64,000 nt of DNA from Wuchereria bancrofti (GCA_005281725.1 SSBO01000003.1:8558686-8622685); one strand, 5' to 3'; positions 36,530 to 50,230 are shown, numbered from the stretch's first letter. The notes: generated by a model from the sequence alone, not told the origin. Translations and numbers: made by a program.

Positions 36530-36911
36530 TGATCCAATGGAATTCCTGGAAACATCATATAATATGGCGCCTATTTTTTAGCAACGCCCTCAAATTTCCC
36601 TATAAAAGTAGCCAATCTTAGTGTCAAAGTCATTTCAGTTACCAAATGATTACCTTCTTCCCTTTCCTGATTAATCCTAGATTACCTGGAAGTTCAACGA
36701 GCAGTAGTTGTATCGGCTGTGATATGTTGTTCTATGGTTGTTGCTCACATCACAGACCCGATGCAGCGACTGCACTTGTGCTATTCCCGAGACATTCCAG
36801 ACCAAGCTAATGTCAAGACTATAACTGTTCGGGATAGTCTCTCACGGTAGAGCTTGAAAATAATCAATTTGCTCACCGGAGACATTATTCCGCATAGGTA
36901 TGGTACATTCC
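36530..36911 (+). repeat. TATA-hairpin unit, copy H2
   Basis: Near-identical to H1, but without the surrounding segmental duplication, so it moved or was converted independently. TATAAAAG is at 36601-36608; hairpin arms are at 36707-36716 and 36758-36767. Confidence 0.7.
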
Positions 36912-37199
36912 CTACTCATTTACCCAACTTCTTGAAATTCCTTCAACCGTAACGAAATAGATTTCATCATTCGTTGATCAAATTTGAAGTATCTTCTACT
37001 GTTTCATCTATTTTGAATATCCGTAAAACTATTCAACTCCTTTGCTACACCATAAAGGAATCATAAAGTTCTGAACGAGAGTTGATACTGGATGGAATTC
37101 TGGCTTTTGCACGGATACAACCGGATCCAATCAGCTAACATTCTGCTACTTTATATGGAAGCAGCCGGATCTAACCAGCTATCACACTGAATAAAAAGA

Positions 37200-40100
37200 A
37201 AAAAAAACATTTCAAATTAAATTTTGCAAAAAATGAAAATTGTGGAATGAAATAGCAAATGTGTAGATGGAAAGCAAATTGATCGATGATTTGTGAGAGA
37301 ACAAAGATTAACTAAAAAGAATAAATAGTATTTAATAGATAGACTGTTAGAGCAAATTATACAACGACGAATGAAAATTGTCCTTTGTCTCCACCCCAAC
37401 TGCTATAGGATTGGATAGTTTGGCTAATTGGATGTTGATTGAATTGAATAAATAAAAATTTATTAGCCTTTTTACATATTTTTTTTTCTAACAAATTCAA
37501 ACTCTAATTTCATTTCTTTATAAAATAATTTCTTGTTCAATTATTTAATTATACATATAAAATTTAGCACATAGATAAAGATTTCATAATAGTCATATAA
37601 CAAAAACTGAATGAAAAATTTATTATAATCATTCGATTCATCAGAAAATGATAAAATGATATCATTTTAGAATTGTTGCTTATTTATTGAGAATTTTAAC
37701 TGATAATGATTTAAGTAAACTTGAAAATATTAATTTTTGGCATTGATATATCAATAAATTATTTTTTGTCAAATATTATGCACAGGTCAACCTTTTTTAA
37801 TTCATTTTAATGATTGATCTGAAGACGAACTGTTATTGATTTTTTTGCTCATTAAGAAAAAAAAATTCTGAATCGTCAAGGAAATTCTGCTAAAACTTTA
37901 TTGCTAAATTATAAATAAGTTTATACAGAAAAGTAAATAATCCGAAAAAAAAGAAAATTTTAAATTTATCGAACATTTTGAAAATATTTGCACTGCAATA
38001 GTTAATTCAAACAATCGATGCTTTATCATTACATGCTTATATTGACCGGTTATCAATAAGAAAAGAGTTACTAATTAAAATGAAGAAAGAAGTAATAAAT
38101 TGATTGTTAATTAAAGTTTCGAGTTTTTTTGTGATCTTAGTTTTTTTATTCCACCTAAAAATCACATAGAGAAGTAATCAGTTCATTGTAGAGTTGTAAC
38201 GAAGATGGAAATATTATCTTCGACGGATGATCTTTGATATCAATCGTTAAAATAAAAATAAAATATTACTTCCTTTAATGATTGCTTCTGAATTATATTA
38301 GTTTACTAAGAAGTTCAACTCGTGATAATTTCTTTTTTTGTAGACAAGAGAAATTTTTCGAAACAATTCAAGATTTCGTTAAATTACTGAAAAAGTTTTA
38401 TGTCAATCAATTATAAAGCAATGCAAATAGATTTTAGATTAATTGCAGATTTAATTTTATCAGCGCTGTAATATACAATTGAAATTTCAATATGCTATAA
38501 TAATAATTTTAGGACATATTGTATATTATATATCTTATTATGATTTTTTTTTTTTGTTAAATATGCAAATGTTTACCAAAGATTGAAAATAAAACGTTTA
38601 TCTCAAGAGGATACCTTGGCGGTAGTTATTTGTAAGTTTGAATAGAATGATTTTTAGATTTATAATCTTAAAGATAGGATGATTTAATGTACAGCAAGAT
38701 TAAATTCATCTGATATGTCTATTTATTTTAATTTCATTATAATTATTTAATAAAACAAGGAAAGACATTCAATAAAATTAAACTAATATGATTTGTCACA
38801 AAATTGAATTATAAAAACTGAATTGAAAACAGAATTAAAAATTGAATGAACTGAATTATAATATGTACAAATAAAATTGTATTAAATGCATAAAATTGAA
38901 AAAAAAAAATTATTTTATTTCAACATTTCTTAGACATAAATGTTTCAATCTCATTTAGAAAAATCGTTTTATTCAGTGTTATATTCATCTTTCAATTGCA
39001 GCTAAATTTTGTTTACACTGTTAAAATTTGTTAACAAAGAATAATAATGTGTTGAAATTTGCTCCAAATTTAGGTTGTTTACATGATTATTAGCTCTTTA
39101 TTTAGTTGTACCCTCTTTTATTGTTTGTCAGTTTTTGCATTAATTGTAAATTATATTTGAATTTGACAAGGTTAATAGTTCCTTGTTTTTATCTAACCTT
39201 TTTTGAGACTTATTAACTTGTTACATAGTTTCAATTGTTGACAAAGTCTACAACAATAGTATTTTGTTTACAAATGATCTCTTTTAATGTATATTATTAA
39301 ACTCTTCATCTAGTTTTAGTTTATTTATTATTATCGTAGCATATTGAAACTTTGATTGCAGATATATTTAAATGGATATGTTTTCTTTTAACAAAATTTT
39401 TGTTTTATATTTTTTTATTATTTTGCTACTTTTTAATTACTACTTTTATAATTGGCACTGATTTCTTAATTACTTTTATAACTGGTACTAATTTTTTAAT
39501 TACTTTTATAACTTTAGATATTTTTATAATTCTGGTGCTAACTTTTTTAATAATTCTTTTACTTTTATAATTTTGTAACTAATTTTGTTAACTTAGAGAT
39601 ATTAATGGTTTTTCTTTTAATGTCCATTTAAGTCTGACTTTTTTCTTTTTTTCCTTTGAAAGTTGTGTTATTATTTGACTTTTCTGAGTTTGTTGGTTTA
39701 TTTATTTATTATTGATTGTATGTTTGATATCTTTGTGAGTTATTTATTTTTTTATATATTTATAATTTGTTTTAATTGTAGCCTAAAGTACTATGACTAT
39801 TTTGCTTACTTGTTATTTTGATAAGTTAATTTTTATAAGCTAAGTTATAAGTTTTGTCTAAGTTATAAGTTTTTTTTTCATAATAATTAATATATCAGAA
39901 TTGATATTTATTGTCGGTGAATTTTTTCTGGAATCAACAAGTATCAATTTAATTAGTACTGTATGTGCTTATCCAACTCAATTCATTTAAATTATTTATT
40001 TTTTTCCTCTTCACTTCTCATTCGTAAATAAACTCTTTGAAATTATCAGTATATTATCAACATAGCATAATAGTATGATTATTAGTAAATAATACTAACT

Positions 40101-41590
40101 CCAAACTATAACCAAAAAAACAGTTCCCCAACAAGATTGTAAAGAAAAATCTCAATTGAAAAAGAAAAACAAAGTACAAAACAACCTGTCACATTGTTAC
40201 AAATGATTTGTATGTTTTATCAATGAAAGAAACATTTTCAATTCTAACCTTGAAAAAATTATTCAAAAATTATTCAATTATCAACAAAATTTCTTTTTTA
40301 ATATATATTAAGTAATAAAGTTTATAATTACAAATTGTCTATGAAGTTGCAGAATTAAAAAAAGAAGCAGTTGATATTATCAGATTATCTTTTGACAAAT
40401 TTCACCTTTTACTTGATATAAAATTATATCTTCGTTTGGATAATTACGAAAAAACATTACTTTAAAATGCAAATCAGAGATGATAAAATAATAATTAAGC
40501 AACAAATAAAATTATTTAATCATAGACGATATATTTTAATCTATATTAAGTTATTTTTAATACAAAAATGAATTTCGCTTTTCAATTTGACAGAAATTAC
40601 TTTAGTCATATTATTAATACCAATTTTCAGATGAAGTTGCGAAATAGTTTGAAAATTAACATTATCAAATGAATAATGACAAAAACACTAATTCTTTAAT
40701 TCTAACCTTGAAAATACAATGATACCTAGTATATTGCATAGAAAATTCGACAAATTTTGTTAAATTTGCATAAACTTAATGAAAAAACCTCAATAAAAAA
40801 TATAAAACAAAAAAAGAAAAAATGAAAAGAAAACTTAAAATAAAAACTAAAATAATGAAGAGACCTGGATTTTTGAATTTAATACTCTGTGCATTCTAGT
40901 ATTTCATTCAAGCAAAATGATGCTAATAATTATTTACCTTTTTGCTATTTTTAATTAATCTCATAATTCTTAAATTTATTGCTACAGTTGAATTTATGTT
41001 TGAAAGAAATGTCGAAAAATGATTAAGAATTATTTTAAGTTTAAACTAAGAATTGTAAAATAAATAAGTGGTGAAATTTCAAAAATTTTGTAATGATTGA
41101 ATGAAAAAAGAAAATACTCTATGCTATATTGTTTTTAATTATAATTAGAGAAAGTGCAAAGAGCGATTGGGAAATTTTTGGAAGTTGGGAAATGTTGAGG
41201 AAGAGATGAGGAGGAGAAGGAAGACGATGAGAAAGAAAGAGATGGACGAGGGACCGATAATTTTAGAAACAAAAATTTGATGATGCAAATAAAGAGTACA
41301 TTTTGCTATCGGAGAGAAAAAAATAACAAACAAATAAACAAACAAACAATTGTTTGATACTAATAATGATAAATGATATAGAAGAATTGAAAAAGATGAT
41401 TTTTAAACTTATTTATTAATTTATTTCTTTTTTTTTTCTTTGATAAATACAAAACGTTGCAATATGCTCTTTATTTAATCTTTTTTCTGGTATTTTAATC
41501 AATGAAACTTGTAATTATTGCATGATTAAATGTAAAAAAAAAAAACGAAATTGATATTTTGAAATAATCAGTTTACATATATCGAATTTT
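37200..41590. other. Long non-coding stretch
   Basis: No exon with matched splice sites or family resemblance was found. At about 39440-39570 there is a short imperfect repeat of TTAATTACTTTTATAACTGG that produces a hydrophobic open frame of no significance. Confidence 0.4.
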
Positions 41591-41597
41591 TAATTTA

Positions 41598-43990
41598 ATG
41601 ATATTCTAGTAGTAAACCTCAAAATTAGTGTAATGGAATATATTGGAAAATTATGCTGAAACAATTTCAAATCATTTCTTTTTATAGTCATTGTTGCAAA
41701 ACAGCTTTTATTTTTTTTGGCATAAAATGAAGAAAAACGATGAATTTAAAAATGAAATTAGAAAAAACCAAATTTTTAACCCAATTTTGTTGGTAACGGT
41801 TATTGTTAGATCAACATTAGAGGTCAGGTCAACTTTGAAGAGGTCAAAATTTGGAAAAGGTCAACTTTAAAAAAGTCAAAATTTGAAAAAACATTAAGCA
41901 ATAAGCAAAAAACAGTAAAGAAGTTTTGACGCTTAAAAAATTAGTTCATACAAAAAAAAGGAAGAGAAAAGTAATATGTTAAAAAATATGTGCAAAAAGA
42001 TGGGTTTAAAAATAAAATTAGAAAAAACAAAATTTTTAACTCAATTTTTTTGCTAACAGTTATTGTTGGATCAATATTAGAGGTCAGGTCAACTTTGGAA
42101 AGGACGGAATTTGGAAAAGGTCAGTTTTAAAAGGGTCAAAATTTGAAAAAAACGTTAAGCAATAAAAAACAATTCAAATAATACATTTGTACAATGAATG
42201 TATAAATTTGATTTCTTAATAATTTTATATAACAAGAAATAATTTAAAATTTTATGCGTTTCATTCAATAAAGCAATCACAAAAAAAATTTCATATTTTT
42301 TACTAATTGCAATCTGCAACACGTTTACGTCAATACTTATACTAATTATTTGTTATTATTAAGTTAATTATTTGTTATTGCGATAAACTGCAACGATTAT
42401 ATCATAAATAATTGCAAAAGTTTTATATTTTCATTTATTTTGTAATCGTATCCAGAAAATATTTGGAGTAATATCAAATTTATATATTCCAATTCATTTG
42501 ATCTTGATTCCTTTTATTCTTTTAATATTAAATTATATTCGTATTAATGTAAAAATATTATGAAATCTTATTATTTTAAAGTTCAGTTTTTTTTTTTACT
42601 TCAATCATCAAATATTTAATTATTGAAAAAAAACGTAAAATAGTTGAAATATTTTTAGCACTGTTCGATTCCAATATTTCATTTAATCTACTTTCATACC
42701 TTTTTTCCTTTTGAAAAGCTAAATGCACTTCAAAACATTTCAACCGATAAAGCAGAATAAAATTTTGACTATTAAATGTAAATATCTGACATTAACAAAA
42801 TTTGTTCAGAAAAGCATCTCGTCAATTGATTAATTTGAGTTCAGATTATGTCCGAAATATTTTGAATCTTTTAGAAATTTGAATAGTTTGGTTTATTTTT
42901 GAAACTGTTTTTATGATTATCGTATGAAAGCATATAATTTTGCTTAAATAGCATAACTTTACCTCTTTTAATTTGATTTTACATTGCTGATAATATAAAA
43001 CTATACTTTGTTTGAGGTATGAGTCATATCCGTTACAGCTCTCCGAAAAAAAAAAAAGTGATATGATGTTATCATAGAGGAGGCAATAGTCCTTTAAATC
43101 ATTTTGTGAAAGATTTTTTCATTTTTTCATTCACTCTGATTTGAATAAATTTTATAAAGTTACATTGTTTTAATGTTAAATGCTAAAATTAAGTAATTTT
43201 ATAAATGCATCAAACTATTTACAATAAAAATAAATTTAAATAATTCATTGGCTATAAAATGAGTGAAATTATTGAATTATTATTATTATTATTATTTTTT
43301 TGGTCATTTCTTTATTTGTCGGATTTAATTAGAAGAATTGAATGATTGAATCACGAGATGAATAAATAGCATTTAGGAAATGAGTTGCAGATGGTTAGAG
43401 GACTGGTCACTCTATCTCTAATGGTCACTATTAGATAGGATTGTAGCAGAGATAAAGAACAATTTTGTTTACTGTTAAATATTCGTCTTTTATTTATGTC
43501 GGTGATCCACAGATCAATAGATCTGATCAAATGTTATACTTAGAGGCGGGGCTTAGGGCACTTATTTCCTAGCAACGCCCTCAAATTTCTCTATAAAAGA
43601 AGCCAATTGTCGTATCAAATTCATTCAGTTGCACAATCACTGCTTACTTCCAGTGCTTCATCCTGCCGGAAATTGCTAGAAGCATCGATCCAGTATTCCG
43701 GAAGCGTTAACGTAGTACCTGAAGCCAACGAAATTAGTCCAGTGTTCCGGAAGTATCAATTCAATGTTCTGAAAGCGCAAGTAGCAGCCGCTGTATCATT
43801 TGTGATTTGTTGTATCAGTGCTTCCTCATATCACAGATTCGATGCAGTGAGCTGTACTTGTTGCAAATACTCAGAAAATTTCGATTCAAATTATGGATGA
43901 AATGGAAATTTTCCACAAAACTCTATTCATGAGGAATAGTCTCCCTGGACAGAGCTTTAAAATAATTGATTGCTCACCAGAGAAATTATT
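41598..43990. repeat. Segmental duplication copy 2 (partner 29398-31411)
   Basis: Colinear with the first copy. It carries an extra partial repeat: the AAATTAGAAAAAACCAAATT to GGTCAACTTT block occurs at 41750 and again at 42010. It ends in the diverged TATA-hairpin unit H3. Confidence 0.8.
43592..43848 (+). repeat. TATA-hairpin unit, copy H3
   Basis: TATAAAAG at 43592-43599; hairpin arms GCTGTATC (43790-43797) and GATGCAGT (43841-43848), 198 bp after the TATA box. The extra spacing is filled by a small repeat around CCAGTATTCCGGAAG and CCAGTGTTCCGGAAG. Confidence 0.6.
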
Positions 43991-44174
43991 CCACATAAAT
44001 ACAGTATCATTTCTAATTATTAAATTTGTAACTGTAACTGTTTACTAATGCTTATTACCTGGTGAAATGCTAATTATTAATACTATTTGCACAAAAGCAG
44101 TAAAAAACCATCATCATTCCTCATTTCATATCCTCCCAAATTTAAAAATCCAAAAATTAGCACCGGTAACGGTC

Positions 44175-44234
44175 GCTGCATCGTCTGAGTTATGCGGTTG
44201 TTTCTTGTTTTGCATATCGCAGAATCGATGCAGC
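44175..44234 (+). repeat. Hairpin unit, copy H4
   Basis: Perfect 9 bp outer stem GCTGCATCG (44175-44183) with CGATGCAGC (44226-44234), plus an inner TCTG/CAGA stem. No clear TATA box was found directly upstream. A short open frame follows at 44328-44502. Confidence 0.6.
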
Positions 44235-44739
44235 ATACTGTGCCGTGTGCTTATATCACATCAGAAAATACCACAACCGGTTTTTTTTTTCCTTTTTTTT
44301 TGTGACAATTTCAGTTTTGTCAACAATGTTGCAGGTTACATCAGGAAATATACGCTTTGTATTCGAAGATATATCTATCGATTATTTTGCACTATTTTCT
44401 ACAGAATGTCATGAATTGACGATTGCTATAATAAATTCACCTGTATCAAAAATCTTTGAAATTGTTGAAATTACTAGACATAAAGATTTTATGCTTGAAT
44501 AAGATATGCATAAAATTAAAGAGTCAAAGTAAATCCAAATCTTAAGATATAGAATGGTGTTGATAAATGGTAGTGACTACAAACAAATTCTGTATTTTTA
44601 AGCAGAAAATATGGAGAAAGCGTAAAATAATCAACTTAAAAAATAAACAATTCAAAAAAATAAATTATTCGGATACAGAATGATAATAGAAATGATATGT
44701 CTTTTGTTTTAAAGGGATGTTAAATTTAAAATTTAAAAA

Positions 44740-45650
44740 GAATGTGATACATTGCATATGCATGAGAAAATGTTTAACACAAATGAATAAATTAAGCTGG
44801 AAGTATCAATGGATTAGATAAATTACTTCATCTCATAAAGGGTAGAAAAGTAGTACTCGTCACTTTTCACTTTCTCCAACTGAAGTTTAATTATGATTTT
44901 TTCAATTACAAATATTTCTTTCCTCTTCCTGGAAGAAAATAGCATACATTAGATAAAATAAGATTAGCAAAAGGTTTGAAATCCTGTCGTTGTTATCAAA
45001 GATCATTTGATTTTCTTTTCAGAGAAAAGGGATTTTGCAATTTTTTGTCATTTCTGAGCTCTGATCTAGTTGCACTTCATATTTTGCATAAAATAAGTTT
45101 GAAAACAGCGAGACAGCAAACATGGAAATACAATAAATTTGAAATTTTTATTTGGTCCCTGCGCAGAAAAATCGATCATTTCATACTTGACCTTTCTTCA
45201 GGTGTAAATGTTTTTAAATGAAATGTGGAAAGTAACTGACAAGCAGATTCAGGTCTTGCGAATCTCAATAAATTATAAAGAATCCATCATTTAATGTCAA
45301 CAATCTCTTCATCTATTCCTCTCTTTTTCCAGTTCTCTCCTCACTTGATGAACTATTTCATCAAATGGTAATTATACTTAATCCAAAAATTTGAAAGTAA
45401 TATTCCAAGAAAATATTTCCCTCTGTGATATTCTGGTCACTTTCAAATGAAAATGCCGCCGATTGTTTTTATGGATTGCTTTTTGCGAAGAAAACACTAA
45501 TAGATGGGAAGTACCGTAATCTAAAATTTCGCAATTTACTATGTGTGAGATAATTAATTCTCTTTATGATAAGTAAATCATTAGTGATTGAATTGCAATA
45601 GAACATTTTTAGGAAGAAACTTTCACACAAATTGGAAAGCAGTTCGAACA
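44740..45650 (+). repeat. Inverted-repeat arm B (partner 54590-55510)
   Basis: About 700 bp (44960-45645) are nearly identical, in inverse orientation, to 54590-55270; the outer part (44740-44960) is clearly more diverged. An 81-codon open frame (44976-45221; KSCRCYQRSFDFLF.. ..SSGVNVFK) is identical at protein level in both arms, but the DNA is equally identical, so this is not evidence of coding. Confidence 0.85.
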
Positions 45651-46950
45651 GGAATTACAATTATGCAACTTATATTTTATAAAAGTGTTATGTCTGACTT
45701 CAGAAGTTACTTTACCCATTGAAATTTGAACCCTCTATTTGAGTCCTTAAAATTACACTTTTCTGAGTTAAAAAAAAAACCAAACAACAGATTTAAATAT
45801 ATTTTTCGTTACCAAAGCAATTCGTAGAGAAGAAAAATTTATTTATAAAGAAAATGAAATAAATAAATCAATGTATTAAATATTCTATCACTAAACTAAC
45901 AAATCTTTTATTTTTCTCAGGTGTTGTAATATTGAATTACATATTAATTATATTAATAAAAAAAATTTACATATTAATAAAAGTGATCCTAGCTAATTTA
46001 ATAATCATTTACCAACATTAATTCAATACTACATTACTTATTTGCAAATTTATTTAACTTCCCACAATGTTATTATTTTATTTTTCCATAATCACTGATT
46101 CGTTCGTACTGATGGAACCCATAATGTGAGATCGACAAAGTTTTACTAAAACAACAAATCCCTTAATTAGAAGCTTCATTATCCAATCGATGGTGAAATA
46201 ATTGATGAAAGTTTTGTTTAGTAATAACGATTGATTATTTTGTTGGCGAAAATATTTTTTTTTTTTAAATGAAATCAAACCGCACAGTTTACGTAAGATG
46301 TGAAAATTTTAGCCATAAAAATAATAACTTTTTACAAGCAAGATTTTATCTTATTTCTCTTTTTTTATAAATTACAGTGTGTGATAGTCATTTAACACAA
46401 AAATATATATTTTTTCAAAATTTTTAAGCATCAATTTATCAAATATAAATAGAAAAGTGAAGCATAGTATTGCATTTTTATATTATCAGAGATTCAGAGA
46501 AACATTTTAAATTTTCCTTTGATAATAAGCATTGCATACATTTTCCACATTGATTTAATAGATCAGATAGTTGACATCTGTCACTTTAATATGATATAAA
46601 AATTAAACTATTAATTATTTCACTTGAAAAGCTACTGAATTCATTGCATTTATAAATACTTTATATATAGTAAGAATACGAAATTTAACAAAAATATTGA
46701 TGGGACTTTTAGCTGGAAAAGTATTTTAAGCTTTTCACATCACTTTTTTGCATTATTTTGCAAGTTGCTGTTAATAACACGAAATAACAATTTATAATTT
46801 AATTCTTTCTTTTGTATTTTCCAATTTGCTTTCATTCTTTTCGTCCATTTTAACATGTTATAGCATAAATGATAATTGTGTAATGCGTATGTGAGGTAAA
46901 AAAGGAATTAAAATAGATCAATTTCAGGACACAGAAATTAGAGGAAACGT
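45651..46950. other. Non-coding AT-rich stretch
   Basis: No gene or repeat could be supported. Confidence 0.35.
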
Positions 46951-46989
46951 TTTTTGCTATGGTACTTCAACGAGAACGCAAGAATAAGA

Positions 46990-47290
46990 GGTGACGTACT
47001 TACTTGAAAAATGGCGTTACTTGGCCATTTCCGCCTGGTGATGCAATGTTGATAATAGATTTGAACCAATAAGATACACGGAGCAGGCGAAAATATTTTG
47101 TTCAGCATTAGCAATTCTTTAAATAAAAGAAAGTCCTTTTTTTGTAACTCAAATCATTTGGATATAAAATGACGATACAATTCGCTTTCTTTTATATACT
47201 CGAAAGCAGCCGTATTGATTGTGATATGTTGTTTGATTATTTCTCATATCACAAGCCCGATACAACCATCATCTCTACTCGTACTATTCT
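46990..47290 (+). repeat. Hairpin unit, copy H5
   Basis: Stem GTATTG (47212-47217) with CGATAC (47258-47263) and inner TTGTGATATG with CATATCACAA. The upstream 200 bp share order and sequence with copy H7 (ACTTGAAAA.GG, GGCCATTTCCGC / GGTCATTTTCGC, AAAAGAAAGTCC / AAAAGAAATTCC, AATCATTTG), including a TATA-like AAATAAAAG. Confidence 0.6.
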
Positions 47291-47475
47291 CGAAAGGTAT
47301 ATTTAAATAGTAATTTAGATCACGTCTTATATCAACGCAACTTACATCAACATCATGTTCAGAATCCTAACTATGAGAAACTATGATGAATTTGAATAGA
47401 AAATAGTAACTTAGATCACGTCAACGTAAAAAACGGAAATGATTAAGAACATCCAACCGGATCAATGGTAGACGG

Positions 47476-47960
47476 AAATTCTGCATTGATAACTATTAAC
47501 ACAAATCAGATGGAAACAATATAATTTGTCTTCATTTTTGCTATTATTCTCGATGTCTAAAATTAAGATTCCCTGGTAAAAGCATTAGCGACAATTGCTG
47601 TATCGGTTGGTTGTGACACTGTGACACCTTTTTTCTATTTGTTTTGCATGCCGCGCAACCGATTTAGCTCATTGCGCTTCTGTAATACAACAAATTTTTT
47701 GCATTTGATCTCCATTTGCAATGTTTTAAATGGAAAATTTTTCGCTTATTGTCTTAATGATCACATTTATGTTGAATTTCATGCGATCGATTTACTGAAA
47801 ATAATTGAAAGATTCAGAAGAAAAATTTTAACGAAATCATTTATATCATTAAAATTCTATAATTTCTATATATGAATTATTATTATATGAAATTCTTCAT
47901 TGATAACTATTAACACTATTCAAATGGAAACAATAGCAAAATAAACTAATAGCAAAATGG
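47476..47960. repeat. Tandem duplicate carrying hairpin copy H6
   Basis: GAAATTCTGCATTGATAACT at about 47480 recurs at 47890 (GAAATTCTTCATTGATAACT), each followed by ATTAACAC and ATGGAAACAATA. Between them lies hairpin H6: GCTGTATCGGTTG (47597-47609) with CAACCGATTTAGC (47656-47668), 13 bp with one U-U. A short open frame follows, to 47875. Confidence 0.65.
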
Positions 47961-47999
47961 CAAACTTTTGCATTTTCTGATGCAAAAATGCTTCAGTGA

Positions 48000-49850
48000 C
48001 TATTTTCAGGCCTTAACAATATGCCATAAGTGAATTAATTTTTGACACTGTATATTCCTTCTTGTCATTTGATTTATGATTTCGAGATTATGGTACATTT
48101 TAAAACAGAAAACTGACATAAGTTCCAGAGAAAATTTCCAAAATATAAGCAAAGAATGAAAAAGTGTTGAACAATGAAATCGATGATGAATTGAAATAAA
48201 TCTCATAGAATTTGTAAAATGCCAAATGAGCAAGTTCAGAAAATTATAAAAATGATAAATGTTCTACATGTCATAAGAATTACAATTTGACATTTATGAC
48301 TCTATGAAACATTTAGTTTGTTATTGATTCAAAATAATATTGTATTTACTGATCGGAAAGTAAAAATAACAGTTACATTTCTATCATTTCTTTTCAAGCT
48401 ATTCGATTGGATGAGGAAAATTTCTCAAATTTAAATTGGAATTATTTTTTGCAATTACTTTCAGTAGCTTTTTTTTCTATGCCATTGAAAAGAGTTGATA
48501 AATGAACAGTTAGGTAAATATTTCATATATTTCATCATAAAAATCTTCAAGATTTTTTGAGACGTGAAAAATTCACGGAAGTGATAATACTACTGCCTCA
48601 CTGTTTCCATCGGGAGTAACAACCTAACGAAGCACTGTATATTTTTGCTCAACGTTAGAATATTACTCTGTATGGTTACAGCTAATTATCACTGAGATAT
48701 ACATTATCGATTAGTGAATGGGGAAGGAATATTCTACCGAGAATTCTCAGATAATGGAATGAAACAGCGATTGTAATTCATTTACGAATCGAAATGAAAC
48801 TACAAGTGGTTCAGTATTCTCTCTTTCGTTCATGCAAGAGATGGTCTTATCTTGATCTCTTTGCAGTAAAGGTCAAAAAATTTTGAATTGTAGTCGATTA
48901 ACCCTGTTCAAAGAATATTAAGGATTAATTTTAAATATTTCAGAATAGCTCTGCAGAAAAAACAATGCAATCAATGATTATATTCAAGTAGTAAAATTTA
49001 TCTAATGAAATAATATTTTCTATTTAAAATAATTACCAATTTGAATAATTAATGTCCATCTAACATTATTTCTATTGAGAATTAGCAATCATTTCATAAA
49101 CAATTAACAGTTGCAATCATTTCATAAACAATTAACAGTTGCAATCATTCTTCATAAAATCGTAAGCAATTCTCATCCATTTTTTCATTAAAAGAAAATA
49201 AATTGTTTCCAGATAGATTGTTTCATTTTTCATTTTATTTGTGTCAAATATTTCTTCTCTGACATTTTTGTGACATAAAAAGTGCTAATGAGAATAGTTC
49301 CTTTACTATATATGTTTACTCTTACTTTACTTTTTTTTTTACTTTACTGTTTATGTCACCTTTACCATATATGTTTACTCGATCATATTGGGAACTGCTA
49401 ATTTTACGATGTCGCAAATATATCAGTTACAAATAATGGAAATTACCTGTTAAGAATTGGCCTATGACAAATGGAAAGTTATGGAAACAATCATTTTTGC
49501 AAAATTTCATATTTGTTAACTAAAAACTGATCATCCGTTCATTTAATAATAATACGTAGAGCGAATAGTACGGTAGAGCGAACGTTTGAAATTGTTGCTG
49601 CACTAATTATGCTTACTTAATTAAAATTAATATTACATAGCATGAATATCTTATTAAATATAATATTTTATTTTTCTGAAAAGAAATGATCCCTTCCCAA
49701 AAAAAAGCTTAATATTTCAGAAAATTGTAAATCACACTGAAAGTTACAACAACAAAGAGTAATGGTTGACATGAGAGAAGAAAATGGAAAAAAAAACAGG
49801 TAAATTATATGATACAGAGAAATTGAGAGAGTGATTTATCTTACCGAGGT
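48000..49850. other. Non-coding stretch
   Basis: No gene supported. A 29 bp tandem repeat (CAATCATTTCATAAACAATT plus AACAGTTG) occurs about 2.5 times at 49077-49150. Confidence 0.4.
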
Positions 49851-49883
49851 ATTTCAGATTCCCATCTCTCAGCGTGGGAAAAG

Positions 49884-49888
<5 letters not shown>

Positions 49889-49917
<29 letters not shown>
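49889..49917. repeat. (GA)n microsatellite
   Basis: About 14 GA dinucleotides in a row, just upstream of hairpin unit H7. Confidence 0.95.
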
Positions 49918-49919
<2 letters not shown>

Positions 49920-50230
49920 CTTGAAAAGGGAATTGTCCCGGTCATTTTCGCTTGCTGATCTAAAGGTCGATGAAAGATTTTAACCAATGTTAGCACGGAG
50001 GTGGGAATTAACTACTCTGTTCAACACTGTCAAATCTCTGTACAAAAGAAATTCCTTTAGAAATCGAAATCATTTGAATTCGAAGTCAGAACATTGTTTA
50101 CCCTTCTATATATTCCCAATAATATACTAATGGAGCAGTCGTATCGGCTCTGATATGTTGTCACATTGTTTCTCATATCGCAGATCCGATTCGACGAGCT
50201 GCACTCGTAGATACCGAGGATATTCCGGGA
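49918..50230 (+). repeat. Hairpin unit, copy H7
   Basis: Stem GTCGTATCGG (50138-50147) with CCGATTCGAC (50186-50195), 10 bp with one mismatch; inner CTGATATG with CATATCGCAG is weaker. The upstream portion matches copy H5. The downstream CGAGGATATTCCGG matches CGAGATATTCCAG in H1. Confidence 0.6.

Noticed and set aside
39352..39570. 72-codon very hydrophobic frame
   Set aside because: T-rich low-complexity sequence with short internal repeats.
44976..45221. 81-residue frame identical in two places as a conserved gene
   Set aside because: The underlying DNA is equally identical in the inverted copy, so conservation says nothing about coding; no homologue or splice support.
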